From NCBI GenBank assembly GCA_963725275.1, contig CAVRXS010000006.1:1-64000 (forward strand): 64,000 nucleotides of DNA, given 5' to 3'. This document shows positions 8,213-17,265 of the stretch, in pieces. This DNA comes from Bog-756 sp963725275 (GTDB lineage Bacteria; Actinomycetota; Acidimicrobiia; Acidimicrobiales; RAAP-2). Under the pieces are notes generated by a model. That model was not told the origin of the DNA. It was given only the letters and a program-made list of their open reading frames with translations, and did not search any database. Position 1 is the stretch's first letter; each line of letters opens with the position of its first letter. A program made the translations under genes and the position numbers.

Positions 8213-9010
8213 GTGAATCCCGACAAGGCCCTTCCGGACCTCCACTCGACCTCGGAGGCCGAACAGGCGCGTTGGCCGAAGGTACGACGACTGCTGTCGA
8301 ACAGAAGAAGGGTTTGGATCGTCGCCGCTGCGCTCATCTGCTCGGTGACCGGACTGTCGGTCGGTCTCATGACGTCCTCGTCGGCCACGGCCACACCCCC
8401 GGCGTCGACATCGGGACAATCCGCGCCGAGCAGTGCTTCTACTGGCGGATTCGGGTCCGGCGGCGGATCCAATGCTCGCTCTGGACCGGCCGCAGGGGGA
8501 GCATCTGGCACCGTCAGCAGTATGTCCACGTCGGGCTTCACGATGACGACGTCAGCTGGTCAGAAGGTGACCATCGACGAGACGTCGTCCACGACCCACC
8601 GGAACGGCACAAGCTCGACCTCTCCGAGCGCCATCGAGACGGGTCAGCGCGTCCTCGCCCTCGGGACGACTGACGGAACCACGATCACTGCAGCTCAGGT
8701 CGTCGTCCAGCCGTCAGGGGCCGGATCGGCGACCTCGTCGTCGGCAGTGATCCCCTTCCAGCGGGGTGCACAGACCACGTCGAAGCAGATCGGCCAGATC
8801 CCGGCGGACTGGAGTCAGGGCTCGGGAACGATCATCAGTGGAGCGGCCGCCGATGAGGCGACCGAAGCTGCGCTGGCGGCGTACCCAGGGGGCGTCGTCG
8901 ACCGTGTCGTCAAGCTGAGCAACGGTGACTACAACGTCCACTACATCGGCGTCAACTGGCCGCACCACGTGTTCCTCGATCAGGACTTCACGGTTATCGG
9001 CGCCGAGTAG
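8213..9010 (+). CDS. DUF5666-type membrane-anchored secreted protein, 5' end cut by IS21
   Basis: The frame resumes right after the IS21 end, at a GTG (8213) that could act as a new start giving 265 residues. Order: short cytoplasmic part, one membrane helix (VWIVAAALICSVTGLSVGL), a Ser/Gly-rich linker, a DUF5666-like beta domain (SGTVSSMSTSGFTMTTSAGQ then ETGQRVLALGTTDGTTITA), and a PepSY-like C-terminal unit (AAYPGGVVDRVVKLSNGDY). DUF5666 proteins are small extracytoplasmic barrel domains of unknown role. The original start at 5555 lies across the element. Expression now would depend on a promoter in or after the IS. Confidence 0.7.
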   Translation: MNPDKALPDLHSTSEAEQARWPKVRRLLSNRRRVWIVAAALICSVTGLSVGLMTSSSATATPPASTSGQSAPSSASTGGFGSGGGSNARSGPAAGGASGTVSSMSTSGFTMTTSAGQKVTIDETSSTTHRNGTSSTSPSAIETGQRVLALGTTDGTTITAAQVVVQPSGAGSATSSSAVIPFQRGAQTTSKQIGQIPADWSQGSGTIISGAAADEATEAALAAYPGGVVDRVVKLSNGDYNVHYIGVNWPHHVFLDQDFTVIGAE

Positions 9011-9250
9011 CCGCACACGTCGACGGTGCACCTTCGATTGACGGGACTGTTGACGTCCTCGCTTGACGGCGGAGTCGGACAGCCTGGCGGCGGGGTCGTG
9101 CATCTGGCCGCCCTGATCAGGAGTCAACCCTCCACCTGATCCGGCTCGCTTCCCGTCGGGAGAGACGACCGACGCACTCGTCGGACACCCCCGCAGAATC
9201 GATGCACGACGAACGGCAGGATACGGTACAGTCGCGACCGATGATCTCGA

Positions 9251-10963
9251 GTGGCGACTGCCAGGGAGATGATGACGTCGCCGTGGTGGTGGGCCCCGGA
9301 TGGGTGGTTCTCGGGTGAGCGTCGACGGAACCGTCGATCGCAGCGACCAGTCGTCCGAGACGTCGGACGGGACGGAACGAGCGGTGCCCGTTCCCTGGCT
9401 CTCGCGACCCTCCTCTTCGTCCTCTTCCTGACGTTCCTGGACAACACCATCGTGACCGTGGTGCTGGCCCAGGTCCAAAGTGGCCTGCACGCATCGGTGA
9501 GCCAGCTGCAGTGGGTGGTCAACGGGTACGCCCTCACCTTTGCCGCCTTGATGCTGAGTTTCGGTACCGTCGGCGACCTGTTCGGACGCAAGAAGGTCAT
9601 GCTCGCCGGGGTGGCCGTGTTCTGTGCAGGTTCGGTGATTGCCGCCGTCGCCCCGACGACCGACATCCTGATCGCCGGGAGAGTCGTCATGGGGATCGGT
9701 GCCGCCGCCTCGGAACCGGGCACGCTGTCGATGATCCGACACCTCTACCCTGACCGGGCAGAGCGGGCCCGTTCTCTCGGCATCTGGGCTGCAGTGTCGA
9801 GTCTTGGCCTCGCCCTCGGCCCGCTGATCGGTGGCCTCTTGGTCTACGGCTGGTCGTGGCGGGCCATCTTCTGGTTCAACGTCTTCTTCGGTGCGCTGGC
9901 GTTCATCAGCGCAGCCATCGTCATCCCAGAGAGCTCGGATCCGGTCAAGGCCCGATTCGACATACCAGGGTTTCTGCTCGGGGCTCTTGCGCTCGGGTCG
10001 CTCACCTTCGCCATCATCCTCGGCGAAACGGCCGGATATCGGACCTGGTGGATCGATCTGCTCTTCTTCTTCTCCCTGGTCGCAGCCATCTCTTTCGTCC
10101 TCGCCGAGCTCCGGGCGGAGAACCCGGTGCTCAACGTCCGCTACTTCAAGATACCGACGTTTGCATCGTCCAACATCGTCGCGTTCACCGTCTACTTCGG
10201 GACCTTCGCGATCTTCTTCATGGTCGCGCTCTACCTCCAGGTGGTCGGATCCAACTCACCCTTGGGCCTCGCCTTGAACTTCCTCCCACTGGCCGTGGGC
10301 ATGGTGGCGGCGTCGCTCCTCACCGGTCGCTGGGTCGCCATCTGGGGTCCCCGGATCCCGATGGCCACCGGCTGCCTGATCGGCGCGATCGGGATTCTCT
10401 TCACCAACGCCAACATCTCCCCGAACGCTGGCATCGGCCAGATCGGGTGGTCCATGTTCCTCGCCGGTGTCGGAGTGGGTATGGCCATGGTGCCGATCAC
10501 CTCAGGCGCGCTGGGCTCGGTCCCGGCCGAGCACTCGGGAATGGCCGCATCCGCCGCCAACACGTTCCGGGAACTCGGTGCCGTTGTCGGGGTCGCGGTC
10601 CTCGGCTCGATCGTCAACGGGCAGCTCACCGTCAACCTGGTGCAGAAGCTCACCGCGATCGGTATCCCGAAGGCCTACCAATCGCTCGTCGTTTCCGCCG
10701 TGACCACCGGCACCTACCAGAGCGAGGCCAAGTCGGCGACGGCAAAGAGCCCTGCCATTACACACATCGTCAACGAGGTGGTCTCCGCTGCCTACGGGGC
10801 CTTCCTGCACGGACTGACCGTTTCGCTCAATATCGCCGGCGCCCTGCTCCTCGCCTCGTCCATCCTGGCGCTGGTCACCGTCTATGGGCGCCGCGTCCAC
10901 CTCGAGCGAGTCCACTCCGACGAAGGCCACCTTCTCCATGTGTCCGTAACGGGCGCTGACTGA
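9251..10963 (+). CDS. DHA2-family multidrug MFS exporter (14 TM)
   Basis: About 570 residues; start uncertain (ATG 9251, or ATG 9269/9272), since the first 45 residues are Arg/Trp-rich and atypical. From residue ~45 the protein is a 14-helix DHA2 antiporter: motif TFLDNTIVTVVLAQVQ in TM1, motif A GDLFGRKKVML in loop 2-3, and motif C around GLALGPLIGG in TM5. Family members pump drugs or lipids out using the proton gradient. The in-frame stop at 10961 is followed immediately by a relic of an unrelated secreted protein. No adjacent TetR/MarR gene was seen. Confidence 0.88.
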   Translation: MATAREMMTSPWWWAPDGWFSGERRRNRRSQRPVVRDVGRDGTSGARSLALATLLFVLFLTFLDNTIVTVVLAQVQSGLHASVSQLQWVVNGYALTFAALMLSFGTVGDLFGRKKVMLAGVAVFCAGSVIAAVAPTTDILIAGRVVMGIGAAASEPGTLSMIRHLYPDRAERARSLGIWAAVSSLGLALGPLIGGLLVYGWSWRAIFWFNVFFGALAFISAAIVIPESSDPVKARFDIPGFLLGALALGSLTFAIILGETAGYRTWWIDLLFFFSLVAAISFVLAELRAENPVLNVRYFKIPTFASSNIVAFTVYFGTFAIFFMVALYLQVVGSNSPLGLALNFLPLAVGMVAASLLTGRWVAIWGPRIPMATGCLIGAIGILFTNANISPNAGIGQIGWSMFLAGVGVGMAMVPITSGALGSVPAEHSGMAASAANTFRELGAVVGVAVLGSIVNGQLTVNLVQKLTAIGIPKAYQSLVVSAVTTGTYQSEAKSATAKSPAITHIVNEVVSAAYGAFLHGLTVSLNIAGALLLASSILALVTVYGRRVHLERVHSDEGHLLHVSVTGAD

Positions 10964-11353
10964 GCCGGCACGAAGGTCACCATCGCGGCCGGGAAGACCA
11001 CCACAAAAGGCCTCGCCATCCCCTACCAGTTCCCAACGGTGGGGGCCGTGGTCGGCACAGTGGACGTGGTCGGTGCGCCCGCGGGCGGGTTCGCAGGCGG
11101 GTTCCAGGCCGGCGTCCAGGCGTGCAACACGCCACCGACCGCGACGTCCTGTCCCGGTCAACAGGACGGCTACACCCAGTCGAATGGTCTCTACCAATTG
11201 CTGTTGTCCCCCGGGACCTGGTGGGTGTCCGGCTTCGTGGACGTCTACGGCAACGGGTACGGATCGGGTCAGCCGACCACCCTGCCCCGCAAGGTGTCCG
11301 TCACTGCCGATGTGCAGAAGACCGAGAACTTCACAGTGGTCGTTTCGCCGTAG
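10964..11353 (+). pseudogene. Relic of a secreted carboxypeptidase-regulatory-like domain protein
   Basis: Immediately after the DHA2 stop, in the same frame, coding sequence continues without a start: GTKVTIAAGKTTTKGLAIPY, then GLYQLLLSPGTWWVSGF and KVSVTADVQKTENFTVVVSP to TAG 11353. The pattern (ingested ligand-like beta sandwich with SPGTW) resembles a carboxypeptidase-D regulatory-like domain of an exported protein. The only in-frame initiator is GTG 11039, without a good ribosome site. It is best read as a 5'-truncated gene. Confidence 0.55.
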
Positions 11354-11613
11354 TCGGCGCACGCGTCCAGACAGGCCGTCGGGGGCGGGCCCCGACGCCG
11401 ACGATCCTCGCAATCAGCAGTGGTCGGATGAGCATCTGAGATGACGTCCTGGACACTGCACGCCGCGGTCACGGCAAGTGCCGCCCCGATGACCAGGGAG
11501 TATCAGGAACCAGAACCGGGTGCCCCCTCCCCTGCTACCTTTTGCGGACCATATGGAACAGCCGGTCGGCTATGACCCCGGCGAGGCCATCGTTCACGAG
11601 AGGGGATCCTGAA

Positions 11614-12837
11614 ATGCAGAAGCGCACGGTACGCCGAAGGACGATGATTGCGGGGGCAGCCCTGTTGGGGGTTGGCGCGTTGTTGATCCAGTACGCACCC
11701 CTCGCCTCGGCCTCCAACGCAAGCACTGCTCGCGCAACGGGCCTGCCGGCCATCCGCCACGTGTTCGTCATCATGCTCGAGAACAACGGCTATGCGGCCA
11801 CATTCGGCTCGCCGACCAAGGACCCCTATCTCGCCAAGACGTTGCCGAGCAAGGGTGCGCTGCTCAAGAATTACTACGGGATCGGGCACTTCTCCAACGA
11901 CAACTACGCCGCGTTCATCTCCGGTCAGCCGCCCAACAAGGACAACCAGGCCGACTGCGTCGTATCCGGCTACTCCAACTTCCCGTCGGGAGACGGCCAG
12001 ACGGCCGGCATCCAGCAGGGAGCCGGTTGTGTCTTCCCCTCAGCGGTGAGCACCCTCACCAGCCAGCTGAGTGCAAAGAAGTTCACCTGGAAGGGCTACG
12101 AAGAGGACATGGGCAACGACTCCTCGCGTGATGGCGGCATCACCTGTGCCCACCCGACGCTGGGAACAAAGGATCCGACCACGACGGCGGTCGCGAGCGA
12201 CGGGTACACGACCCGACACAACCCGTTCATGTACTTTCACTCGATCATCGACAATTCGACCGTCTGCAACAAGGACGTGGTGCCGATGGGCAGCACGACC
12301 GGGAAGATGCCGACGGGGACGCCGACAGGGGTCACCGGATTGGTCACCGATCTCAAGTCCGTGGGAACCACCCCCAACTTCAGCTTCATCACGCCGAACC
12401 TGTGTGACGACGGTCACGACTATCCGTGCAAGAACACGACCGGTGCAGGGCAAGGCGGAGGCTCGGCGGTGGGTGACATCAACAAGTGGTTGAGCACCTG
12501 GGTGCCGATCATCCAGGCGTCGGCTGCGTACCGGGACAACGGGCTCATCGAGATCACGTTCGACGAAGCCGAGGAGCCAACGCTCGATACCACTGCCTGC
12601 TGCGGTGAGACCAACGGCCCGGCTGCCGACACCGGTGGGAATGGGATCAAGGGTCCCGGAGGCGGTGTCGTGGGTGCTGTCCTTCTCTCACCGTTCATCA
12701 AGGCGGGCACCGTGGTGACCAAGGACTACAACCACTATTCGTCGCTGGCGTCGATCGAGGATCTGTTCGGGCTCGCGCGCCTCGGCGAGGCGAAGACGGT
12801 CACCTCGAACTTCGACACGGGTATCTACAGCTCATAG
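11614..12837 (+). CDS. Secreted phosphoesterase (acid phosphatase/phospholipase C-like, PF04185)
   Basis: 407 residues from ATG 11614, preceded by GAGAGGGGATCC; earlier in-frame starts give an implausible basic tail. A Tat- or Sec-type signal (RTVRRRTMIAGAALLGVGAL) is followed by the phosphoesterase core: metal-binding VFVIMLENNGY, FSNDNYAAFISGQ, later EITFDEAEEP and the His motif DYNHYSSLASIEDLF. The family hydrolyses phosphate monoesters or phospholipids outside the cell. A strong hairpin follows the stop. Substrate unknown; it could act as acid phosphatase (SapM-like) or phospholipase C. Confidence 0.85.
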   Translation: MQKRTVRRRTMIAGAALLGVGALLIQYAPLASASNASTARATGLPAIRHVFVIMLENNGYAATFGSPTKDPYLAKTLPSKGALLKNYYGIGHFSNDNYAAFISGQPPNKDNQADCVVSGYSNFPSGDGQTAGIQQGAGCVFPSAVSTLTSQLSAKKFTWKGYEEDMGNDSSRDGGITCAHPTLGTKDPTTTAVASDGYTTRHNPFMYFHSIIDNSTVCNKDVVPMGSTTGKMPTGTPTGVTGLVTDLKSVGTTPNFSFITPNLCDDGHDYPCKNTTGAGQGGGSAVGDINKWLSTWVPIIQASAAYRDNGLIEITFDEAEEPTLDTTACCGETNGPAADTGGNGIKGPGGGVVGAVLLSPFIKAGTVVTKDYNHYSSLASIEDLFGLARLGEAKTVTSNFDTGIYSS

Positions 12838-12863
12838 ACATCGGTGTGCACTCGGCGCAGATC

Positions 12864-12895
12864 CGTCACCCCCCGCTGTGTCGCGGGGGGTGACG
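12864..12895 (+). terminator. Strong hairpin terminator after the phosphoesterase
   Basis: A perfect 13-bp stem (CGTCACCCCCCGC pairing with its complement) encloses a six-base loop TGTGTC. It is 27 bases past the stop. No T-run follows, as is common in GC-rich actinobacteria. Confidence 0.6.
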
Positions 12896-12961
12896 GTGAC
12901 CGGGCCACAGGTACAGGCCCGCCGGGGTTCCGGGGCAGCGAGACGAGTCTCCCGACGTTCG

Positions 12962-12990
12962 TTGACAAGTAAAGCCATGCTTGGCAGACT
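12962..12990 (+). promoter_or_regulatory. Candidate promoter of the lipoprotein hydrolase gene
   Basis: An exact TTGACA (12962-12967) is followed by 17 bases and a weak -10 (CAGACT, 12985-12990), 46 bases ahead of the GTG at 13036. The -35 match is clear, the -10 is poor. Confidence 0.35.
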
Positions 12991-13035
12991 CTGCCATCCA
13001 AGCGGCGCCGGCCTGGCGCGGGCAAGGGGGTCGCG

Positions 13036-14604
13036 GTGAAGCCAAGGGTGGTCGCGAGGAGGTCCCGGCGCTTGGTCGGTGTGGGGGTGGCGCTCCTCGG
13101 CCTGGGTGTGGGAGTCGCCGCGTGTGGAACATCGGCTAGCTCGACGCAGACCACGGCGACCGTTGCTTCGGTGCCGGCGAGCGTCCCGCGTGCCACCGTC
13201 ACCGGTCCGGTGACCGGCGGGCAAGGTATCGACCTGCCCGGCACCACCAGCTTCGATCTGAGCAGCGTCGGCTACGAGCAGAACGAATACTTCCTGTCCG
13301 GCACCGCCACTGCCTATACGAGTGCCTCACCCCTGACCTCCAACGGTCGCTGGACGGTCACCCCTGCCGGCACCGCGCCGTACAAGACGCGGATGGTCGT
13401 CTATCGGCCGATCGACCCCAAGCGATTCGACGGAACGGTGATCGTCGAGTGGCTCAACGTGAGCGGGGGCGTCGACGCGGCAGCGGCATGGTTGACAGAC
13501 CACGTACAGATGATCCGCAGCGGCATGGTCTACGTCGGGGTGAGCGTTCAAGCGGCGGGCATCGAGGGATCCTCGGGTTCACTCGGGGCCTCCGCTGGCG
13601 AAGCCGGTGGGATCAAGGGGGCGGATCCGGCTCGCTATGGCTCTCTCACTGACCCGGGCGATAGCTACGCGTACAGCATGTACGAACAGGCCGGGGCTGC
13701 GATCCACCGAGACGCGGCGACGGTACTGGCCGGGCTCACACCCAAGCGGGTGCTGGCCCTCGGCGAGTCGCAGTCCGCATTTCGGCTGGTCACCTATATC
13801 GATGCGCTGCAACCCCGATCACAAGGGGTCTACGACGGCTACTTCGTCTACAGCCGTGGCGGATCGGGTGCTTCTCTCTCCCAGGCACCGCAGGCCGCCA
13901 TCACACCTCCGACCCCGACGATCATCCGAACCGACCTCCATGTTCCGGTCATGATGTTCGAAACCGAAGCAGACCTGCTCGTCCTCGGGTATCTCCCAGC
14001 CCGCCAAGCTCCGACCGCGTACATCCGGGAGTGGGAGGTCGCGGGTACCGCGCACTACGACACCTACGGTCTGATCGAGTCGATGACAGACAACGGAAAC
14101 GGCGCCGCGGATGTGAAGACGTTCGACACGATGATCAACCCGGTCTCCTCCTTCGACGGGGGAGCGATCAGCTGCCCGGTCCCCCTCAACGCCGGAGCGC
14201 ACACCTATGAGCTTCGGGCCGCCGTGGTCGCCCTCAACCGCTGGGTGACCAGCGGGACGCCACCTCCCCAGTCGCCGCGCCTCCAGGTGGCCAGCCCAAC
14301 GGCGTTCGTGATCAATCAGGACGGTGAGGCGGTCGGTGGGATCCGAACGCCACAGGTCCAGGCACCCATCGCCGTCGTGAACGGGACCGGTGACACCTCG
14401 AGCGCCGGCGGCGGATTCTGCGGGCTGTTCGGATCGACGACGCCGTTCAGTGCTGCAAAGCTCGCCCAGCTGTACCCGACCCATTCCGTCTTCGTCACGA
14501 AGTGGAACCATGCCGTTGCTGCGGACGTGACGGCGGGATACCTGCTGCAGGCCGACGCCACCGTGCTCGACAGCGTCGCCCGGCAGTCGACGGTCGGGGG
14601 CTGA
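13036..14604 (+). CDS. Lipoprotein alpha/beta-hydrolase domain protein
   Basis: 522 residues from GTG 13036. The N-terminus is a lipoprotein signal (GVGVALLGLGVGVAACG, lipobox with Cys). The body matches the alpha/beta hydrolase domain group that carries a GESQSA nucleophile elbow (ALGESQSAFRL), with VIVEWLNVSGGVDAAA and a later histidine segment TAHYDTYG. It would be an extracellular, membrane-tethered esterase. Substrate not predictable. Nothing truncates it. Confidence 0.75.
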   Translation: MKPRVVARRSRRLVGVGVALLGLGVGVAACGTSASSTQTTATVASVPASVPRATVTGPVTGGQGIDLPGTTSFDLSSVGYEQNEYFLSGTATAYTSASPLTSNGRWTVTPAGTAPYKTRMVVYRPIDPKRFDGTVIVEWLNVSGGVDAAAAWLTDHVQMIRSGMVYVGVSVQAAGIEGSSGSLGASAGEAGGIKGADPARYGSLTDPGDSYAYSMYEQAGAAIHRDAATVLAGLTPKRVLALGESQSAFRLVTYIDALQPRSQGVYDGYFVYSRGGSGASLSQAPQAAITPPTPTIIRTDLHVPVMMFETEADLLVLGYLPARQAPTAYIREWEVAGTAHYDTYGLIESMTDNGNGAADVKTFDTMINPVSSFDGGAISCPVPLNAGAHTYELRAAVVALNRWVTSGTPPPQSPRLQVASPTAFVINQDGEAVGGIRTPQVQAPIAVVNGTGDTSSAGGGFCGLFGSTTPFSAAKLAQLYPTHSVFVTKWNHAVAADVTAGYLLQADATVLDSVARQSTVGG

Positions 14605-15139
14605 CCGGGACTTCCAGAGTGTACTGGCGGCACCCATCCTCAAGGACAGCGCCGCACTCCGGGCAGAGGAGCTGCGCCCAGCACGCCGGATGCCACCGTC
14701 GTCTGCTGTGCGCTGATACGTCAGCGGCTACCGGTGCGGCCGGAGGCATGCGTCGTGATCGCTCCCCGGGGCATCGTGGGCATCATCACAGGGATGTTCG
14801 GTTCGCGTTTGGTCCGGCGACTGGATATGCGTACCCTGTTGATCACGGCCACTGCAGCCACCGGCTTCGGGTTTCTGATCCTTGCCAACCTTCCACGGGT
14901 GGGCACCACAGCCCCCTGCTCGGCGCCGTCGTCCTTGTGGGGTTCGGCACCGGCGGCACCGTCTTCGGTACAACGGTGATGGCAGCGAGTGGCATGGCCG
15001 ACGCCGATCAGGGTCTGGTCGCCGCCTGCTTCGGTCCCCGGCCCGTCGGCAGCACCGGCATTGCCGCCTCGATCACGACCATCGACGTCCCAGCTCAATC
15101 CGACACGTCCGAGCAATCCATACAGATGAGGAGGACAGC
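14605..15139 (+). pseudogene. Relic of an MFS transporter
   Basis: Between two intact genes lie fragments of a membrane protein in two frames: one has APRGIVGIITGMFGSRLVRR and TLLITATAATGFGFLILANL, the next reads LGAVVLVGFGTGGTVFG and MADADQGLVAACFG. These match TM 9-13 of a DHA2-type exporter (the second has the glycine-rich spacing seen in the DHA2 gene at 9.2-11 kb). No start exists. The rest of the stretch is non-coding. Confidence 0.5.
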
Positions 15140-16109
15140 ATGAGAACCATCAGATTGGGTCGGACCGACCTGCTCGTGTCACGGGTCGCGTTTGGCACCT
15201 GGCAGCTCGGGGGCGACTGGGGGGCCACGGACTCCGAGGAGGCCGTTGCCGCGATCCGCCGGGCAGCGGATCGCGGTGTGAACTTCTTCGATACCGCACA
15301 GGCCTATGGCTTCGGCGCCTCCGAGCGCCTCCTGGCCGAAGCGCTCCGGGGCCGGGTCCGCGGCCAGGTGGTCATTGGCACGAAGGGAGGTCTCAGACCT
15401 GACGGTCCGGGCGTCGCTCGCGACGCGAGCCGCGACATGGATTCGGACCGGCCTCGAGGAGAGCCTGCGAGCCCTCGACACCGACTACGTGGATCTCTTT
15501 CAGGTCCATTGGCCCGACCCCAAGACACCGTTCGACGAGACGGCAGAGGCACTTGCCAAGCTGGTCGAAGACGGCAAGATCCTCCATGTCGGCGTATCCA
15601 ACTTCGACGTCGCACAGATCGAGGAGTTCAGCGCCACCCTGCCCGTCGAAACCCTGCAGCCGCCCTACCACCTCTTCCATCGGGACATCGAAGCCGAACT
15701 CCTGCCCTATACCGCAGCGAACGACATCGGGGTCCTGGTCTACGGACCCTTGGCTCACGGACTGTTGGGCGGTCACCTCGAGCCCGACACCCGGTTCGCG
15801 CCGGACGATTGGCGGTCCAAGAATGCCATGTTCCACGGTGCCTCCTACGAGCGGAATCTCCGGGTGGTCCGGCAATTGCAGAGGCTCGCAACGGAGGAGC
15901 TGGGAATCACATTGGCCCAGCTGGCAGTGGCGTGGACGTTGGCGAACCCGGCGGTCCACGCTGCAATCGTCGGCACCCGCGACCCGAAGCACATCGACGA
16001 GGCCATAGCCGCCGCGGAGATCGACCTGAACGACGAGGTGCTGCAGCGCATCGACCAGATCATGGTCGACAGCACACCCGTCGCCGGCCCTTCCCCCGAA
16101 GGCATGTGA
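15140..16109 (+). pseudogene. Aldo/keto reductase, one frameshift
   Basis: Starts at ATG 15140 (AGGAGGACAGC just before). Frame one carries the N-terminal barrel (TIRLGRTDLLVSRVAFGT, FFDTAQAYGFGASERLLAEAL with catalytic Asp and Tyr). Near 15436 an extra A inside GACATGG breaks the frame; frame two continues WIRTGLEESLRALDTDYVDL (catalytic His is in QVHWPD) and the NADPH-binding end (VWTLAN..VGTRDPKHIDEA). Family role: NADPH-dependent carbonyl reduction. The pieces join with no loss, so either the protein is newly broken or the extra base is an error. Followed by an NAD-dependent dehydrogenase gene. Confidence 0.7.
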
Positions 16110-16128
16110 TCACGAAAGGAGCACCGCA

Positions 16129-17019
16129 ATGTCTGATTCGACACGTAGGACCGAGCAGCTGCCAACGGTAGCAGTGATCGGGACGGGCACCATGGGGTCG
16201 GCGATGGCCCAACGCCTCATCGGTGCAGGGATGGACGTGGACGTCTGGGCCCGGCATCGTTCGTCGACAACGGAGCTCGTCGACCGAGGTGCCACCGCCT
16301 TCGAGTCGGTCGCTGACGCGGTCAAACAGGCCGATGTCGTCATCACGATGCTGCCGACTGCGGACGCCATAGAGGAGGTCATGGTCAGCGGCAACGGACT
16401 TTCCGCCATGCGCAAGGGGTCCGTCTGGGTGCAGATGGCCACCATCGGGGTCGGCCGGACGGAGGGACTCGCCGAGCGGACCAGGACCCACCGACCGGAT
16501 GTCGTCTTCGTCGACGCGCCGGTCTCAGGGAGCAGAGTGCCGGCTGAGTCCGGTCAGCTCCTGATCCTGGCGTCGGGTCCCGACGCGGTAGCACCAACGC
16601 TCGAACCGGTCTTCGGGGTCCTGGGACGGGCCACGCTCTGGCTCGGTCCAGCAGGAACCGGCAGCAGGATGAAGCTCGTCCTCAACACATGGTTGGCCTT
16701 TCAGACCGAGGGGGCTGCCGAGTCGGCCGCGTTGGCGGCAAACCTCGGCGTGCCCACACAAGCGCTGTTCACCGCCCTGCGCGACAACCCATTGGCGTCG
16801 CCGTACGCACTGAGCAAGCTGACCAAGATGGTCGACAACGACTTCCACGCCGACTTCGCCCTGGACTGGGCGCTCAAGGACCTCGACCTGGTGGCCGCTG
16901 ATGCCGCTCCAGGGGTTGCGCCGATTGCCGCGGCCATTGCCGACCGTTGGCGTGGTCTGGTCCAGGACGGGTCCAGTGGACTCGACGTCAGCGCTGCCCG
17001 GAACGGCCTCGGGCAATGA
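16129..17019 (+). CDS. NAD(P)-dependent beta-hydroxyacid dehydrogenase family protein
   Basis: 296 residues from ATG 16129, with CGAAAGGAGCACC upstream. Rossmann fold at the N-terminus (VAVIGTGTMGSAMAQRLI), substrate motif FVDAPVSGSRVPAESGQL and catalytic Lys in the LKLVLNTW region (GSRMKLVLNT). The family oxidises 3-hydroxyisobutyrate or tartronate semialdehyde type substrates or reduces imines. It follows the aldo/keto reductase by 20 bases and may form an operon with it. Substrate undefined. Confidence 0.83.
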   Translation: MSDSTRRTEQLPTVAVIGTGTMGSAMAQRLIGAGMDVDVWARHRSSTTELVDRGATAFESVADAVKQADVVITMLPTADAIEEVMVSGNGLSAMRKGSVWVQMATIGVGRTEGLAERTRTHRPDVVFVDAPVSGSRVPAESGQLLILASGPDAVAPTLEPVFGVLGRATLWLGPAGTGSRMKLVLNTWLAFQTEGAAESAALAANLGVPTQALFTALRDNPLASPYALSKLTKMVDNDFHADFALDWALKDLDLVAADAAPGVAPIAAAIADRWRGLVQDGSSGLDVSAARNGLGQ

Positions 17020-17265
17020 CTCCGCCGTGCTGAACAACCGCCCACCGCCCGCTGAGTAGCGCCGCACGTTGCGTACAGCGCACATCGACACTCGGCGATA
17101 CGCGTTCCCGGGGTAGCTCGGGTCCTCTCCCGAGGATGGGAAACCAGCTCAGCGCATGTCCTAGGTCGGCTTCGTCACAATTGACGGTGACGGCTCGAGC
17201 CCGTGTTTGTTACGGTGAGCCGGACGAATTCTCTGGCGCCATCTCGGCGGAAGGGCGGTATTTCG

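Noticed and set aside
6469..8673. Long plus-strand frame over the IS21 element
   Set aside because: Antisense to istA, which has complete DDE motifs; caused by GC-rich codons.
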